Of a stretch of DNA of 64,000 nucleotides, positions 41,487-50,740 are shown piece after piece. How positions within the stretch are numbered: position 1 is the stretch's first letter; the number at the start of each line of letters is the position of its first letter. Both the position numbers and the translations under genes were made by a program. The DNA lies in contig CP025734.1 in the NCBI GenBank assembly GCA_004011035.1, forward strand, positions 1,758,001 through 1,822,000. Reading direction: 5' to 3'. The DNA is from Bdellovibrio sp. qaytius (lineage in GTDB: Bacteria; Bdellovibrionota; Bdellovibrionia; Bdellovibrionales; Bdellovibrionaceae). A model generated the notes under the pieces. The model was not told where the DNA came from, did no database searches, and saw only the letters and a program-made list of their open reading frames with translations.

Positions 41487-43776
41487 TTGGAGTTACCCCC
41501 AAATTAGTTGCTCCTTTATCGTTCATTTCATACAAGTAATCATTAAAATTTACACCATCAGAAATATAAATGCGCTGCCCGTTTTCAGAAATAATTCCGG
41601 CAACAGGGCCGTAACTAGACATCACAAAATATTCATTCTCTAAACGCTCAACCGGAGCCGCACCCTTCGGAAAAAACAAACTCACACCCTCACTCCAGTG
41701 TTTAGGTTTACTTTCGCGAGCCAGTAACGCTTCTAAACTCGGAGCAATATCAATCGAAAAAGAAGTGCGATCGGTTTGCACTTCAAATTTGTCTTTTAAA
41801 TATTTAGGAATATGCATGATCAACGGAATGCGCATAATTTCAGGAAAGATCGTGTAAGCATGGCCGTAGCGACCCTCTTCACCTAAAGAATCTCCGTGAT
41901 CGGCCGTTAAAATAACGATACTTTTTTCTAACAGTTTTTGTTTTTCAAGATTTTTAATAAACTTACCAAAACACTGATCTATATTTTTAACCCCATCGCC
42001 ATAAGATTTATTACCACGCGATAAAACCGAAACGTGAATATTTTGCGATTGTGAATATACAAGAACTGGTTCTTGTTTTGGATTTTTTTCTAGACGAGAA
42101 ATGATTTCATTGCTGGTTTTACAAAAATCTAAATCTTGTGTACCTACACCTTGATCAAGATCATCAGGCCCCGCTGGTGATTTTAAAATTTCTTTTAAAA
42201 TTGAATCACGGCTGATCCATAATTTGTAATTTTCTGTATCAGCTAATTTTTCTAACTTGTTGAATTCAAAAAAGTTTTTTGGATACATCTGATGCGGTAT
42301 AACTCGCCCTGCCCAGATTGAAGGCTCTGATAATCCCGTAGCCCCAAAGCGCGTAAAAGCGTTTGAAAACACAAGATTGTCTTTAGCAAAATTTTCGATT
42401 TCAGGAGTTCCACCACGATCACTGTTATAAGGCGTTAAATAATCCCGGCGCAAACTATCGATCACGAAAATGAAAATATGTGGACGCTCAACATCAGCTA
42501 ACTTTGCATCTTTTTGACCTAAAGAAATACTTCGAATTTGTAATTTAATAGATTCAGCTAAATTGCTATGTTGCTGAATAAACTGATAAAACTCAGTCGA
42601 TAGATGAGTCGGAATCAACGTACTTTTAGCATAATTAAATAAGGGATTAAGACTTGTCAGCTGACGGTAATCTTCAGCTCTTACAAAAAACACGGCAAAA
42701 ACGACCGTAACTAGTCCGACAGTAATCCATTGTAAAATGCGGTTTATTTCTATTTTAATTAAGTGGTGATCTAAAATAAAGAAAATATTAAAAAATGCGA
42801 GCGCTAGCAATAAGCCCGCTAACAACTGCTGAACTAATCCATTCCAATCCATGAGTGGAACCTGCGTAGCCACTACATAAACTAAAGCAAACCATAAAAC
42901 CCAAAGTAAAAATGCTAACTTTGGATTTTGTCTAAACGGGTTTAAACCCCAGGCTAATAAAAACAAACTGCTTTTATCAGGCGAGACATTTTTACTTTCA
43001 ATATAAACTTGCGCTGAAATACCCGCTAAAGCTAAACCTAAACAGACTCCGAAAGCTAAACTCCAAAAAACCGCGCCTGATCCAAAAAATCCAATGGCCG
43101 AACAAACTTTTTGCCATAGAAAAAAACCTATAAAACATCCAATGAGCATGCCGTAACCAGTAAATTTATCTTCGACTGTAAAATCAAATCGCACAAAAAT
43201 TTGCTCACATAACGCAAACAAAGCGCCCATGATTAAAGACATCACAACAACTGTTGTAGAAAGGGCCGGATCTGGATTTGCGCTATAGAAATAATTTAAA
43301 CTTAATGTCGTAATCACGGCAGCTAGAATACTTGAAAATATAACGATCCAAGACTTTGCGGCGTAAGTTTCGCCCCGCTTGGCCGAGCGTAAATCATAAA
43401 ATGATAACCAAAAACTTGGTATCATCGTCGCAAAGCTCCAACCTAAAGATGTCCAATCATTCACTAAATGAATCGGCAAGCGCCAAAAACTAAGAAGAAC
43501 TGTCACCACCATCATAGCGATCATTTCGCGTTTATCTTCTGGCGAGGGGTCTTCAACGGGATTTTCAACAAGAAAAATTGAAAACAATAAAGCAAAAGTC
43601 ACCACTGTCGACAAGACAGGTTGAATCCACATTAAATAATTTAACGCAGGTATAAGGTTGATTCCTAAAACCTGGCGATACGTAAATGGCACATAAGCTA
43701 ATAATCCAAGAAACGCAGTGAACAACCAAGTGAAGTGAAATAAAGGGCGCAAAAGGCGCGAAAATAAAATCATCAT
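41410..43776 (-). CDS. Membrane alkaline-phosphatase-superfamily transferase / sulfatase-like
   Basis: The 788-residue protein has about 10-12 membrane helices in the first 370 residues. The sulfatase/phosphoethanolamine-transferase-type domain that follows has FIFVIDSLRRDYL (metal Asp), a Thr/Ser-containing nucleophile region (FTRFGATGLSEPS) and ILTADHGDSLGEEGRYGH with metal-binding His/Asp. The Cys or Ser of formylglycine-type sulfatases (CxPSR) is absent, so a phospho-group (e.g. PEtN or glycerophosphate) transferase is more likely than a sulfatase. It overlaps the TPR gene by 4 bases. Probably modifies the polysaccharide of this locus; inferred. Confidence 0.75.
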   Translation of the reverse strand: MMILFSRLLRPLFHFTWLFTAFLGLLAYVPFTYRQVLGINLIPALNYLMWIQPVLSTVVTFALLFSIFLVENPVEDPSPEDKREMIAMMVVTVLLSFWRLPIHLVNDWTSLGWSFATMIPSFWLSFYDLRSAKRGETYAAKSWIVIFSSILAAVITTLSLNYFYSANPDPALSTTVVVMSLIMGALFALCEQIFVRFDFTVEDKFTGYGMLIGCFIGFFLWQKVCSAIGFFGSGAVFWSLAFGVCLGLALAGISAQVYIESKNVSPDKSSLFLLAWGLNPFRQNPKLAFLLWVLWFALVYVVATQVPLMDWNGLVQQLLAGLLLALAFFNIFFILDHHLIKIEINRILQWITVGLVTVVFAVFFVRAEDYRQLTSLNPLFNYAKSTLIPTHLSTEFYQFIQQHSNLAESIKLQIRSISLGQKDAKLADVERPHIFIFVIDSLRRDYLTPYNSDRGGTPEIENFAKDNLVFSNAFTRFGATGLSEPSIWAGRVIPHQMYPKNFFEFNKLEKLADTENYKLWISRDSILKEILKSPAGPDDLDQGVGTQDLDFCKTSNEIISRLEKNPKQEPVLVYSQSQNIHVSVLSRGNKSYGDGVKNIDQCFGKFIKNLEKQKLLEKSIVILTADHGDSLGEEGRYGHAYTIFPEIMRIPLIMHIPKYLKDKFEVQTDRTSFSIDIAPSLEALLARESKPKHWSEGVSLFFPKGAAPVERLENEYFVMSSYGPVAGIISENGQRIYISDGVNFNDYLYEMNDKGATNLGVTPNEKTENEKLIREKLLDLYNLYGLRL

Positions 43777-44555
43777 TTAATACGCTCCTTTAATTCTTTT
43801 AACTCTTCGTAATTCGGATGATCATCAACTGCTTGATTTAAAATTTCTAAAGCTTGTTCTTTTTTATTTAAAGCTAAGAGTGCTTTGGCTGCGACGATCT
43901 GTGCATCAGCTAAATGCGGACGCTCTTTTAAAATAGGTTCAATTTTTCTCCAAGCTTGCTCGACTTTATCTTGCGCTAACCAAATACGAGCTACACCAAT
44001 TGAAAAATCGATGTATCCCGGATAATTAACATCACCGTGTTCATAAATTTTGAGCGCACTCTCTAAATCACCGGTTCGTTCTAACGACAGCGCCATTTCA
44101 AATTGAAAATCAGAATTTTTAGGTTCTAAAGCCAAACATCTTTTAGCTGCATCAAGCATGGCCTTTTGATTTTTCAACGCGCGATAAGCGTGTGGTAATC
44201 TGGGACAAGCTTCACCGGGGTCAGCCGCCGTCACTAAAAACTTTTCAAGCATAGCGGCTTCGTTGGCTGAATCACCTAAGTGATTATACAAAATAGCGGC
44301 TTGATCGATATAAACATGATTTTTCGGAAACGTGTGGGTCAGCTTAAGAGTGTACTCGAGAGATTTTTGATATTGGCCTGTGCGCAATAATGAACGCGAC
44401 TCTGTGACCCATAAACTTGGATTTTCAACATTAGATTGTTGCCACTGCAAGAAAACCGCAAAAGCAATTAAAATACCCAGTGGCAATAGAAGATCAAACC
44501 AACCTTCTTTTGCTGCGACTTCTGGTGATGCTGCTTGCGTGTTATTGAGTCCCAA
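43773..44555 (-). CDS. Membrane-anchored TPR protein
   Basis: One N-terminal membrane helix (about 23-41) and about five TPR-like repeats (SLLRTGQYQKSLEYTLKLTHTFP, ALSLERTGDLESALKIYEHG, AAKALLALNKKEQALEILNQA). The only in-frame start compatible with the helix is TTG at 44555; an in-frame stop lies upstream. That TTG sits in the arm of a 10-bp hairpin (44551-44580). First gene of the TPR / transferase / YaiO transcript. PgaA-like TPR scaffolds bind polysaccharide, so this could guide export; inference. Confidence 0.7.
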   Translation of the reverse strand: MGLNNTQAASPEVAAKEGWFDLLLPLGILIAFAVFLQWQQSNVENPSLWVTESRSLLRTGQYQKSLEYTLKLTHTFPKNHVYIDQAAILYNHLGDSANEAAMLEKFLVTAADPGEACPRLPHAYRALKNQKAMLDAAKRCLALEPKNSDFQFEMALSLERTGDLESALKIYEHGDVNYPGYIDFSIGVARIWLAQDKVEQAWRKIEPILKERPHLADAQIVAAKALLALNKKEQALEILNQAVDDHPNYEELKELKERIK

Positions 44556-44580
44556 GCCTTAATGGTTACAAAGGCCTGGG
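44551..44580 (-). promoter_or_regulatory. Hairpin covering the TTG start of the TPR gene
   Basis: On the minus strand CCCAGGCCTT and AAGGCTTGGG form a 10-bp helix with one G-U pair and a 10-base loop. The descending arm holds both the AAGG purine tract and the TTG start of the TPR gene. No U-run follows, so it is not a standard terminator of the upstream gene. Translation control by opening of the helix is possible. Confidence 0.4.
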
Positions 44581-44605
44581 TTTGTGTCAATTGATCGGAT
44601 ATGAA

Positions 44606-45010
44606 TTATTCGCCACACTTAACTTTTTCTTCGTCGCACTCGAAACCAAAACGAATAACCTCACTGCACTTTTGCATAACTTCAGCTTTTGCTTGCGTCT
44701 GAGATTTCTGCGTTGAGCTAAAAATGCCTTTGCTATTTGTTTTGATGTAGCAAGTGAACTTCTTCACATTAGGGTCTTCTTTTTTAAGATCATCATTTTC
44801 AGTTTCAAGATCAAACACGCGATCTTGCAATTGACGAACAGCTTGTTCTAAACGGTAAATTCTTTTTTCAAGATCGCGACGAGATGATCTTGATTCAGAG
44901 CCTGCTTCGATAATGATAACTTTATCGCGACTGAAACGATCGCTGGCTTTTGCTCCTAAGCCCGTTAAGGTCATTAATACAGTAGCTGCACATACGATTT
45001 TTTTGAACAT
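44606..45010 (-). CDS. Secreted coiled-coil protein, unknown
   Basis: A signal peptide (cleavage after AKAS or near LGAKA) and a strong RBS (aggag). Residues about 45-75 form a heptad-like coiled coil (LEKRIYRLEQAVRQLQDRVFDLE), followed by a Cys-containing globular end with three Cys after C82 (CYIK, CSEV, CDEEKVKC). No family recognised. It is transcribed toward the hairpin and the TPR gene but 50 bases apart. Confidence 0.65.
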   Translation of the reverse strand: MFKKIVCAATVLMTLTGLGAKASDRFSRDKVIIIEAGSESRSSRRDLEKRIYRLEQAVRQLQDRVFDLETENDDLKKEDPNVKKFTCYIKTNSKGIFSSTQKSQTQAKAEVMQKCSEVIRFGFECDEEKVKCGE

Positions 45011-45087
45011 GGGGTTATTCTCCTGTTAGCTTATGCTACACGTTTTGGATTGAGAGCCCATGAAAAAGATCTAAATTATTATTAATC

Positions 45088-45747
45088 TTAGGTGTTACAA
45101 GATGTGTTAGAAAGCTTTACGCCTGATTCAAGATTAAAATGCTTTAACCAAATTTTATAAAAATCCTGAGGCGAATAAGTCACACCATGCTTAGCTACAG
45201 AATCGATTTTTGGACCACTCACGCCGCAAGATTGTATGCCCGCAAAAAGTGAAATGTCGTTAGAAATATTAATACTTAAACCATGTAACGTAATACCGTT
45301 TTTAATTTGTAAACCGCAGAAAGCAATTTTACCTTTTGAAGTGTACACACCTGGCTGATCACAAAGATCAATTGTTGATTCGATACCCAGCTCACTTAAT
45401 GTTTTTTGCGTAGCTAAAAATAATGATTCAACAAAGCCTTTAACTGAAAGCCCCTGCTTTTTTAAATTCACAATTGGATAAACAACGAGTTGCCCCGGAT
45501 TATGAATAGTAGCAAGGCCACCACGAGAAATTTTATGAACAGGATAGTCAATTGGTAGCGAACAGATATCACTCAATGCAAGCTTGTGAGCGCGTAATCC
45601 CAAGGTCATCACCGTGGGATGTTCTAATCCCAAAATGTAAGATTTATTTTCAAGACTGACTTGCGCGTGATATTGATGTTGAAGCTCTAAAGCTTTATCA
45701 AATTCGATTAAACCTAAATACTGAGATTCAACATTATTTGCAGACAC
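45088..45747 (-). CDS. lipB: Octanoyltransferase LipB
   Basis: I use the GTG at 45747, which follows the upstream stop (taaaGTG) and has a GAGG RBS about 12 bases before it; a longer ATG frame would overlap the lipoprotein gene by 44 bases. The family blocks RGGLATIHNPGQL, the KIAFCGLQI lysine and the catalytic Cys in IQSCGVSG are all there. LipB transfers octanoate from ACP to lipoyl domains. Coupled to the FlgT/CsgG-like gene. Confidence 0.9.
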   Translation of the reverse strand: MSANNVESQYLGLIEFDKALELQHQYHAQVSLENKSYILGLEHPTVMTLGLRAHKLALSDICSLPIDYPVHKISRGGLATIHNPGQLVVYPIVNLKKQGLSVKGFVESLFLATQKTLSELGIESTIDLCDQPGVYTSKGKIAFCGLQIKNGITLHGLSINISNDISLFAGIQSCGVSGPKIDSVAKHGVTYSPQDFYKIWLKHFNLESGVKLSNTSCNT

Positions 45748-45748
45748 T

Positions 45749-46732
45749 TTATTGAAATACCTCAACACGGTCACTTTCTTTAAAGCCAGCACCCGAGTGA
45801 ATTACACCCACAGCTCCGTCGTTGCCAAAATAACTAATAATTTCTAATGTGCCTTTTGATCGGCCTTGCACTTTACCTAAATTATAACCCACTTCAGGAT
45901 CAAAAACCTCAGTTGAGTCTTCGACAACTTTTAATAAATCACCAACTTGTACGCCTGAAATACGGCCCACATTTAAATAAATTTTATCACCACGAATAGC
46001 CGCGATACGGCCCTCCCAAGTGACATCATCCATAGCTGCTTGAATTTGCGGAGAGAAATCTAAAAAAGCATCTTTAATTAAAATTTCGACTAACTCAGGA
46101 TTTTTCAAAAAAACTTGATCTTCAGAAGCACGTTCAGCCACGCGCGTATTTTTTTCTTCAAGAGTTACTGTTTTTACGGTGTGGTAAATCTCTTGGCCTG
46201 TGCGAATGTTTTGAATTCTTAAACGCACAACCACTTCATAAACAGCATCTAAACTTCTGACTAAACCGATTTGATCGGCTTTTTTCTTTAAGCGCACATC
46301 AATAATCTGACCTTCAACAATTGAAGTGATGCCTGATTTTTGCGAATCTTGCGCTAGGCGATTTAAATCATACTGATCATCTTTAATATAATTTTCAGGA
46401 TTTACAGTGAGCTGTTCAGAATCCATCACAATAAATTTTTCGCTGGCATTTAAATCATTGATAAATGCTTCACGCGCATGTGTACGCGCAATTTCAGGGC
46501 GTTTCATCGCGTCTTTATCTAAAAATGGAAGTACAACAAGACGTTTTTTCATCGATTTATCTTGAGTGTTTGTACGATAATCGACATCTTTAATTTTACG
46601 GCGAATAGCAACAGGCTCGTTCACTTTTGTTTCTTCAGTGGCTGGCGCAAATACGGCACAGCCAGAAAAAGCAAACGCCGATAAAATCGATAAACTTAAA
46701 ACACTTAAAATAGATAGATTTATTGTTTTCAT
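45749..46732 (-). CDS. FlgT/CsgG-like periplasmic lipoprotein
   Basis: Lipobox signal (FAFSGCAVF). The CsgG/FlgT-like N-terminal domain shows KRLVVLPFLDKD, REAFINDLNASEKFIVMDSEQL and YEVVVRLRIQNIRTG. The C-terminal domain (about 225-325, KIYLNVGRISGVQVGDLLKVV...FDPEVGYNLGKVQG) matches the FlgT C-terminal / SH3-like domain. It may belong to the flagellar basal body or act as a secretion or LPP-binding accessory. Its 3' end is next to lipB. Confidence 0.65.
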   Translation of the reverse strand: MKTINLSILSVLSLSILSAFAFSGCAVFAPATEETKVNEPVAIRRKIKDVDYRTNTQDKSMKKRLVVLPFLDKDAMKRPEIARTHAREAFINDLNASEKFIVMDSEQLTVNPENYIKDDQYDLNRLAQDSQKSGITSIVEGQIIDVRLKKKADQIGLVRSLDAVYEVVVRLRIQNIRTGQEIYHTVKTVTLEEKNTRVAERASEDQVFLKNPELVEILIKDAFLDFSPQIQAAMDDVTWEGRIAAIRGDKIYLNVGRISGVQVGDLLKVVEDSTEVFDPEVGYNLGKVQGRSKGTLEIISYFGNDGAVGVIHSGAGFKESDRVEVFQ

Positions 46733-46755
46733 ATTACTTAAATCTTACCTTAAAA

Positions 46756-49700
46756 TTAGATCTCGATAAAGTCTGTACGACCAAAAACCTGATGAACTTC
46801 TTCAAAAAATGCATCCGATATCTGAATGCGTTTAGGCGCTTCGGGCTGCATCTCGACGATCTTCTCATTCAGACTTAAGACCAGGCGTACATTCGTTTCA
46901 CCCTGAAAAGCATCAAAGATTGTATCTAATTTTTCAAAATCGCTTGTTTCAAGCTTATCTAGTCTAAACGACACGCGCTTAGTTTTTTTCATAATATCAT
47001 CAAACGGCGCAATGTTATCGACGATAATTTTTGCAGCCCCTTCGTTAATTTCTAAACCACCACCAATTAAAAGTGGTCTTTCATCTTTTAAATAACTGCC
47101 GCATTTTTCAAATGTATCTGGAAAAATCACTAGTTCGGCCGTGCCGGTTAAATCTTCTAATTTTGCAAAGGCCATACGTGTGCCTTTTTTAGTGATCATC
47201 TCGCGATTTTCAATAATAAGACCCGCAACGATCACACGCTTTTTTGCATCTTTTTGAAAGCGGTTCCATTTGCCACTTTCTTTTTTAGCAGCTTCGGCGG
47301 CTTTTTCTTCAGGCGACATATCATGTTTATGCAGATCAACGATTTCACACGTTGTCCAAACCTTAGCTAATTTTTCAAAACCACGTAAGGGATGATCACT
47401 TAAATAAAAACCTAAAACTTCTTTTTCATAAGATAAAGATTGTGTGCGCGACCACTGTCTTAAATCTTCTAAGACAATAGATTGTTTTTCACCACCCATA
47501 TCAAAAAGACTTACTTGTCCCACATCTTTATCTTTTTGCGCGCCCACAGCGTAATCTAAATATTTAGAATAGCCGGCAAATAACTGCGCACGATGCAGAC
47601 CGAAACCATCAAAGGCCCCGGCTTTAATCATACATTCGATTACTTTTTTATTTACACGACGCAAATCTACATTTTCAAAGAAATCATCAAGGCTTGCAAA
47701 TAATTTATTTGGCTGACGATCACGCGCTTCGATGATGGCTTCAACAGCTGCTGACCCCACACCTTTAATACCGCCAAGACCGAAATAAATAATTTCGCCT
47801 TTTACCGAGAATAAATAATCAGAAAAATTCACGTGCGGAGCTTTAACTTCTAGCCCACGTTTTTGCGCATCTTTAACGTACTTAACAACTTTATCCGTGT
47901 CCCCTACCTCAGTTGATAATAACGCTGCGAAAAATTCTGCTGGGTAATAATGTTTAACCCACGCTGTTTGCGCTGTAATGACCGAGTAAGCTGCGGCATG
48001 CGATTTATTAAAACCGTAATCGGCAAACTTATACATTAATTCAAAAAGCTCGTCAGACTTCTGCTTATCGTGTCCGCGCTCAGCCGCCCCTTTTAAGAAA
48101 CGCTGACGGTGCTGTTCCATTTCTTCTTTAATCTTTTTACCCATCGCACGACGAAGCATATCGGCTTCACCGAGTGAGTATCCGGCGATAATAGAAGCAA
48201 TACCCATAACTTGCTCTTGGTAAACCATGATTCCGTAGGTTTCTTCCAAGACTTGTTTGGTTTCTGGTAATAAATATTCAACAGGCGCTTCACCATGTTT
48301 ACGCTTCGTAAACTCGGGAATATTCGCCATCGGACCCGGACGATATAACGAAGTGATCGCTGTGATATCAGCAAAGCTTGTCGGTTTAATTCGACGAGTG
48401 GCATCGGTAATACCTTCACCCTCGAACTGAAACACCCCAGCCGTATCACCACGAGATAATAATTCATAAATTTTAGAATCATTGATTGGAATATTTTTTT
48501 CTAAAACATCTAATCCGCGATTTTGTTTAACTAATTTTAAAGCATGATGAATATGAGTTAAAGTTTTAAGACCTAAGAAGTCGAATTTAATTAATCCGAT
48601 TTTCTCGGCATGCTTCATATCGTACTGAACAACGTTTTCGTCATCAGCACCTCTATACATCGGTGCATGCTTAACTAAGCTGCCATCGGCAATGATAACG
48701 CCTGCGGCATGAATACCCGCGTGACGAACTAAACCTTCAACTCTTAATGCCAGTTCAACAAGTGTTTGAACTGTAGGATTCATTTCCATCGCTTCGCGAA
48801 TACGCGGTTCGGCTGCTAATGAATCTGTTAAATTAATTCCTAATTTATCAGGAATTAATTTTGAAACCACATCCACTTCGGCAAAAGTCATACCTAATAC
48901 GCGGCCCACATCTTTAAGAGCTGCGCGTGTTTGTAGTTTTCCGTAAGTGATAATTTGCGAAACCGAAGCGGCTCCGTATTTTTCAGTTACATATTGAATA
49001 ACTTCTTGCCTGCGATCCTGACAGAAATCGATATCGAAATCGGGCATCGATACACGTTCTGGATTTAAGAAACGCTCAAACAGTAGAAAATTTGGAATCG
49101 GATCAAGATCGGTAATACGTAAACTGTAAGCGACTAATGAACCGGCTCCCGATCCACGGCCTGGGCCTACGGGAATGTCGCGATTTTTCGCCCAGTTAAT
49201 GAAATCCATAACGATCAAAAAGTAACCGTTAAAACCCATGCGATCGATAATTGATAATTCAAAATTCAAACGAGCAAAATACTCAGGTTGTTTTTCTTCA
49301 GGAACTTCTTGGTCAACAGCTTTAAGTTCTTCAAAACGAACTTTCAAACCTTCAGTGGCATGATGAAGAATCTCTTCTTTAACTGTACGACCTTCAGATG
49401 TCGGAAAGCTTGGTAAATGGTAAATCGCTTTTCCGGCCTCATCTTTAAGTTTAAATTTAACGTTACAACGATCTGAAATTACCTGCGTATTAGAAATAGC
49501 TTCAGGCAAATCAGAAAAAAGTTTCGTCATGCTTTCAGTCGATTTAAAATAAAAATCAGAGCTTCCTAATTTATAACGAGACTCATCGGCTAAAGTTTTA
49601 TTTGAACCGATACAAACTAAAACTTCTTGCGCAATTTGATCGTCTTGCGTGATGTAATGCACATCATTCGAAGCCACAATTGGAACACTACAAATTTTAG

Positions 49701-50304
49701 AGGCTTCTAAAATAAAACTATTAATTTGTTTTTGCAGATCACTGCCTTGCGGAAGTGTTCGCGATAACTCTAAATAAAAGCGGTCATCAAAAATTTCTTT
49801 TAATTTACGAACTTTATTTAAGGCGGCTTCTGGACCTTCTTTTAAAAGAGTGCCAATCACTTCACCACGCTGTGTGCCACTTAGACAAATTAGATTAGAG
49901 CTGTTTTCTTTTAAAACATCGTAATCGATACGAGGCTTCCAATAAAAACCCTCTTGGTAACCCACTGTCGAAAGTTTACAAAGATTTTGATACCCTTCTA
50001 AGTTTTGCGCTAAGAAAACTAAACGCTGCGGACCGAGTGCGATCTCAGAATATTTTTGATTGGGATCTTGTTTTTTATCTAAACGTGAATTGGGCGCGAT
50101 GTACGCTTCAAGACCAATCAATGGCTTTACGTTTTTTTCTTGGCAGGCAAAATAAAACTCAATCGCACCGAACATGTTTCCATAATCAGTTAAGGCCACT
50201 GCAGGTTGTTGGTATTCAGCGGCTTTTTTAGCAATAGCTTTTACGCGGCACGAAGCCTCTAAAAGCGAGTACTCAGAATGAACATGTAAGTGCGAAAATG
50301 ACAT
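46756..50304 (-). CDS. dnaE: DNA polymerase III alpha subunit (DnaE)
   Basis: I take the ATG at 50304 (MSFSHLHVHSEYSLLEASCR), where the family begins, not a TTG 36 bases upstream. The PHP domain (FSHLHVHSEYS), palm with catalytic Asp pair (PDFDIDFCQDRR), GPGRGSGAGSLVAY, the thumb/fingers (TYGIMVYQEQVMGIA), an HhH/beta-binding region and a C-terminal OB fold (VIVAGLIIENREMITKKGTRMAF) are in order. About 1182 residues, a normal DnaE1 length. It is the replicative polymerase catalytic subunit. Confidence 0.97.
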   Translation of the reverse strand: MSFSHLHVHSEYSLLEASCRVKAIAKKAAEYQQPAVALTDYGNMFGAIEFYFACQEKNVKPLIGLEAYIAPNSRLDKKQDPNQKYSEIALGPQRLVFLAQNLEGYQNLCKLSTVGYQEGFYWKPRIDYDVLKENSSNLICLSGTQRGEVIGTLLKEGPEAALNKVRKLKEIFDDRFYLELSRTLPQGSDLQKQINSFILEASKICSVPIVASNDVHYITQDDQIAQEVLVCIGSNKTLADESRYKLGSSDFYFKSTESMTKLFSDLPEAISNTQVISDRCNVKFKLKDEAGKAIYHLPSFPTSEGRTVKEEILHHATEGLKVRFEELKAVDQEVPEEKQPEYFARLNFELSIIDRMGFNGYFLIVMDFINWAKNRDIPVGPGRGSGAGSLVAYSLRITDLDPIPNFLLFERFLNPERVSMPDFDIDFCQDRRQEVIQYVTEKYGAASVSQIITYGKLQTRAALKDVGRVLGMTFAEVDVVSKLIPDKLGINLTDSLAAEPRIREAMEMNPTVQTLVELALRVEGLVRHAGIHAAGVIIADGSLVKHAPMYRGADDENVVQYDMKHAEKIGLIKFDFLGLKTLTHIHHALKLVKQNRGLDVLEKNIPINDSKIYELLSRGDTAGVFQFEGEGITDATRRIKPTSFADITAITSLYRPGPMANIPEFTKRKHGEAPVEYLLPETKQVLEETYGIMVYQEQVMGIASIIAGYSLGEADMLRRAMGKKIKEEMEQHRQRFLKGAAERGHDKQKSDELFELMYKFADYGFNKSHAAAYSVITAQTAWVKHYYPAEFFAALLSTEVGDTDKVVKYVKDAQKRGLEVKAPHVNFSDYLFSVKGEIIYFGLGGIKGVGSAAVEAIIEARDRQPNKLFASLDDFFENVDLRRVNKKVIECMIKAGAFDGFGLHRAQLFAGYSKYLDYAVGAQKDKDVGQVSLFDMGGEKQSIVLEDLRQWSRTQSLSYEKEVLGFYLSDHPLRGFEKLAKVWTTCEIVDLHKHDMSPEEKAAEAAKKESGKWNRFQKDAKKRVIVAGLIIENREMITKKGTRMAFAKLEDLTGTAELVIFPDTFEKCGSYLKDERPLLIGGGLEINEGAAKIIVDNIAPFDDIMKKTKRVSFRLDKLETSDFEKLDTIFDAFQGETNVRLVLSLNEKIVEMQPEAPKRIQISDAFFEEVHQVFGRTDFIEI

Positions 50305-50374
50305 ACGGTTATCATACGTTAACCAAGAGTTATGTTTCAAAAAAACAATTCAGTTTTACTCAATTTTTTGAGTG

Positions 50375-50734
50375 TCAGCGCGGCGTATAAACTTGCAGAA
50401 AAACAAAAGCAAAATTAATTGCTAAACAAAGTGCCAAAAGCAGCCAAAATTGACTCTGAAATAGCCTTATTTTAAACAAAATTTTCAAGAATAAAGCTCT
50501 CACTAGAAATTCAATCAGCCCATACACAAAGGCCTGAGTGCCTCTAAAGGCAAAGCTATTAGAAACTTGGGGCCAAACCAGCGGCGCATTAAAAACTAAA
50601 GTGTAAATAATAAGCCCAGAAATGATCGAAATCACAAGCCAGATCCAAAGAGCCCGCCACGTTGATAGCTTTAAGACTCCTTTAAAAACTACAAAATCAG
50701 CGGCATAAAGAGTGAGAAATATAATTTCTTTCAA
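50375..50734 (-). CDS. Four-helix membrane protein, unknown
   Basis: This 119-residue protein has four hydrophobic helices (about 5-20, 27-47, 60-85, 93-115) and no charged functional motif; PRVYT-like ending TPR. It is placed 6 bases downstream of guaA on the same strand, so probably the last gene of a guaB-guaA transcript. Not recognised. Confidence 0.6.
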   Translation of the reverse strand: MKEIIFLTLYAADFVVFKGVLKLSTWRALWIWLVISIISGLIIYTLVFNAPLVWPQVSNSFAFRGTQAFVYGLIEFLVRALFLKILFKIRLFQSQFWLLLALCLAINFAFVFLQVYTPR

Positions 50735-50740
50735 ACAAAA

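Noticed and set aside
41410-43776. Classical sulfatase
   Set aside because: The CxPSR/SxPSR formylglycine motif is missing, so the group is better described as a phospho-transfer member of the alkaline phosphatase superfamily.
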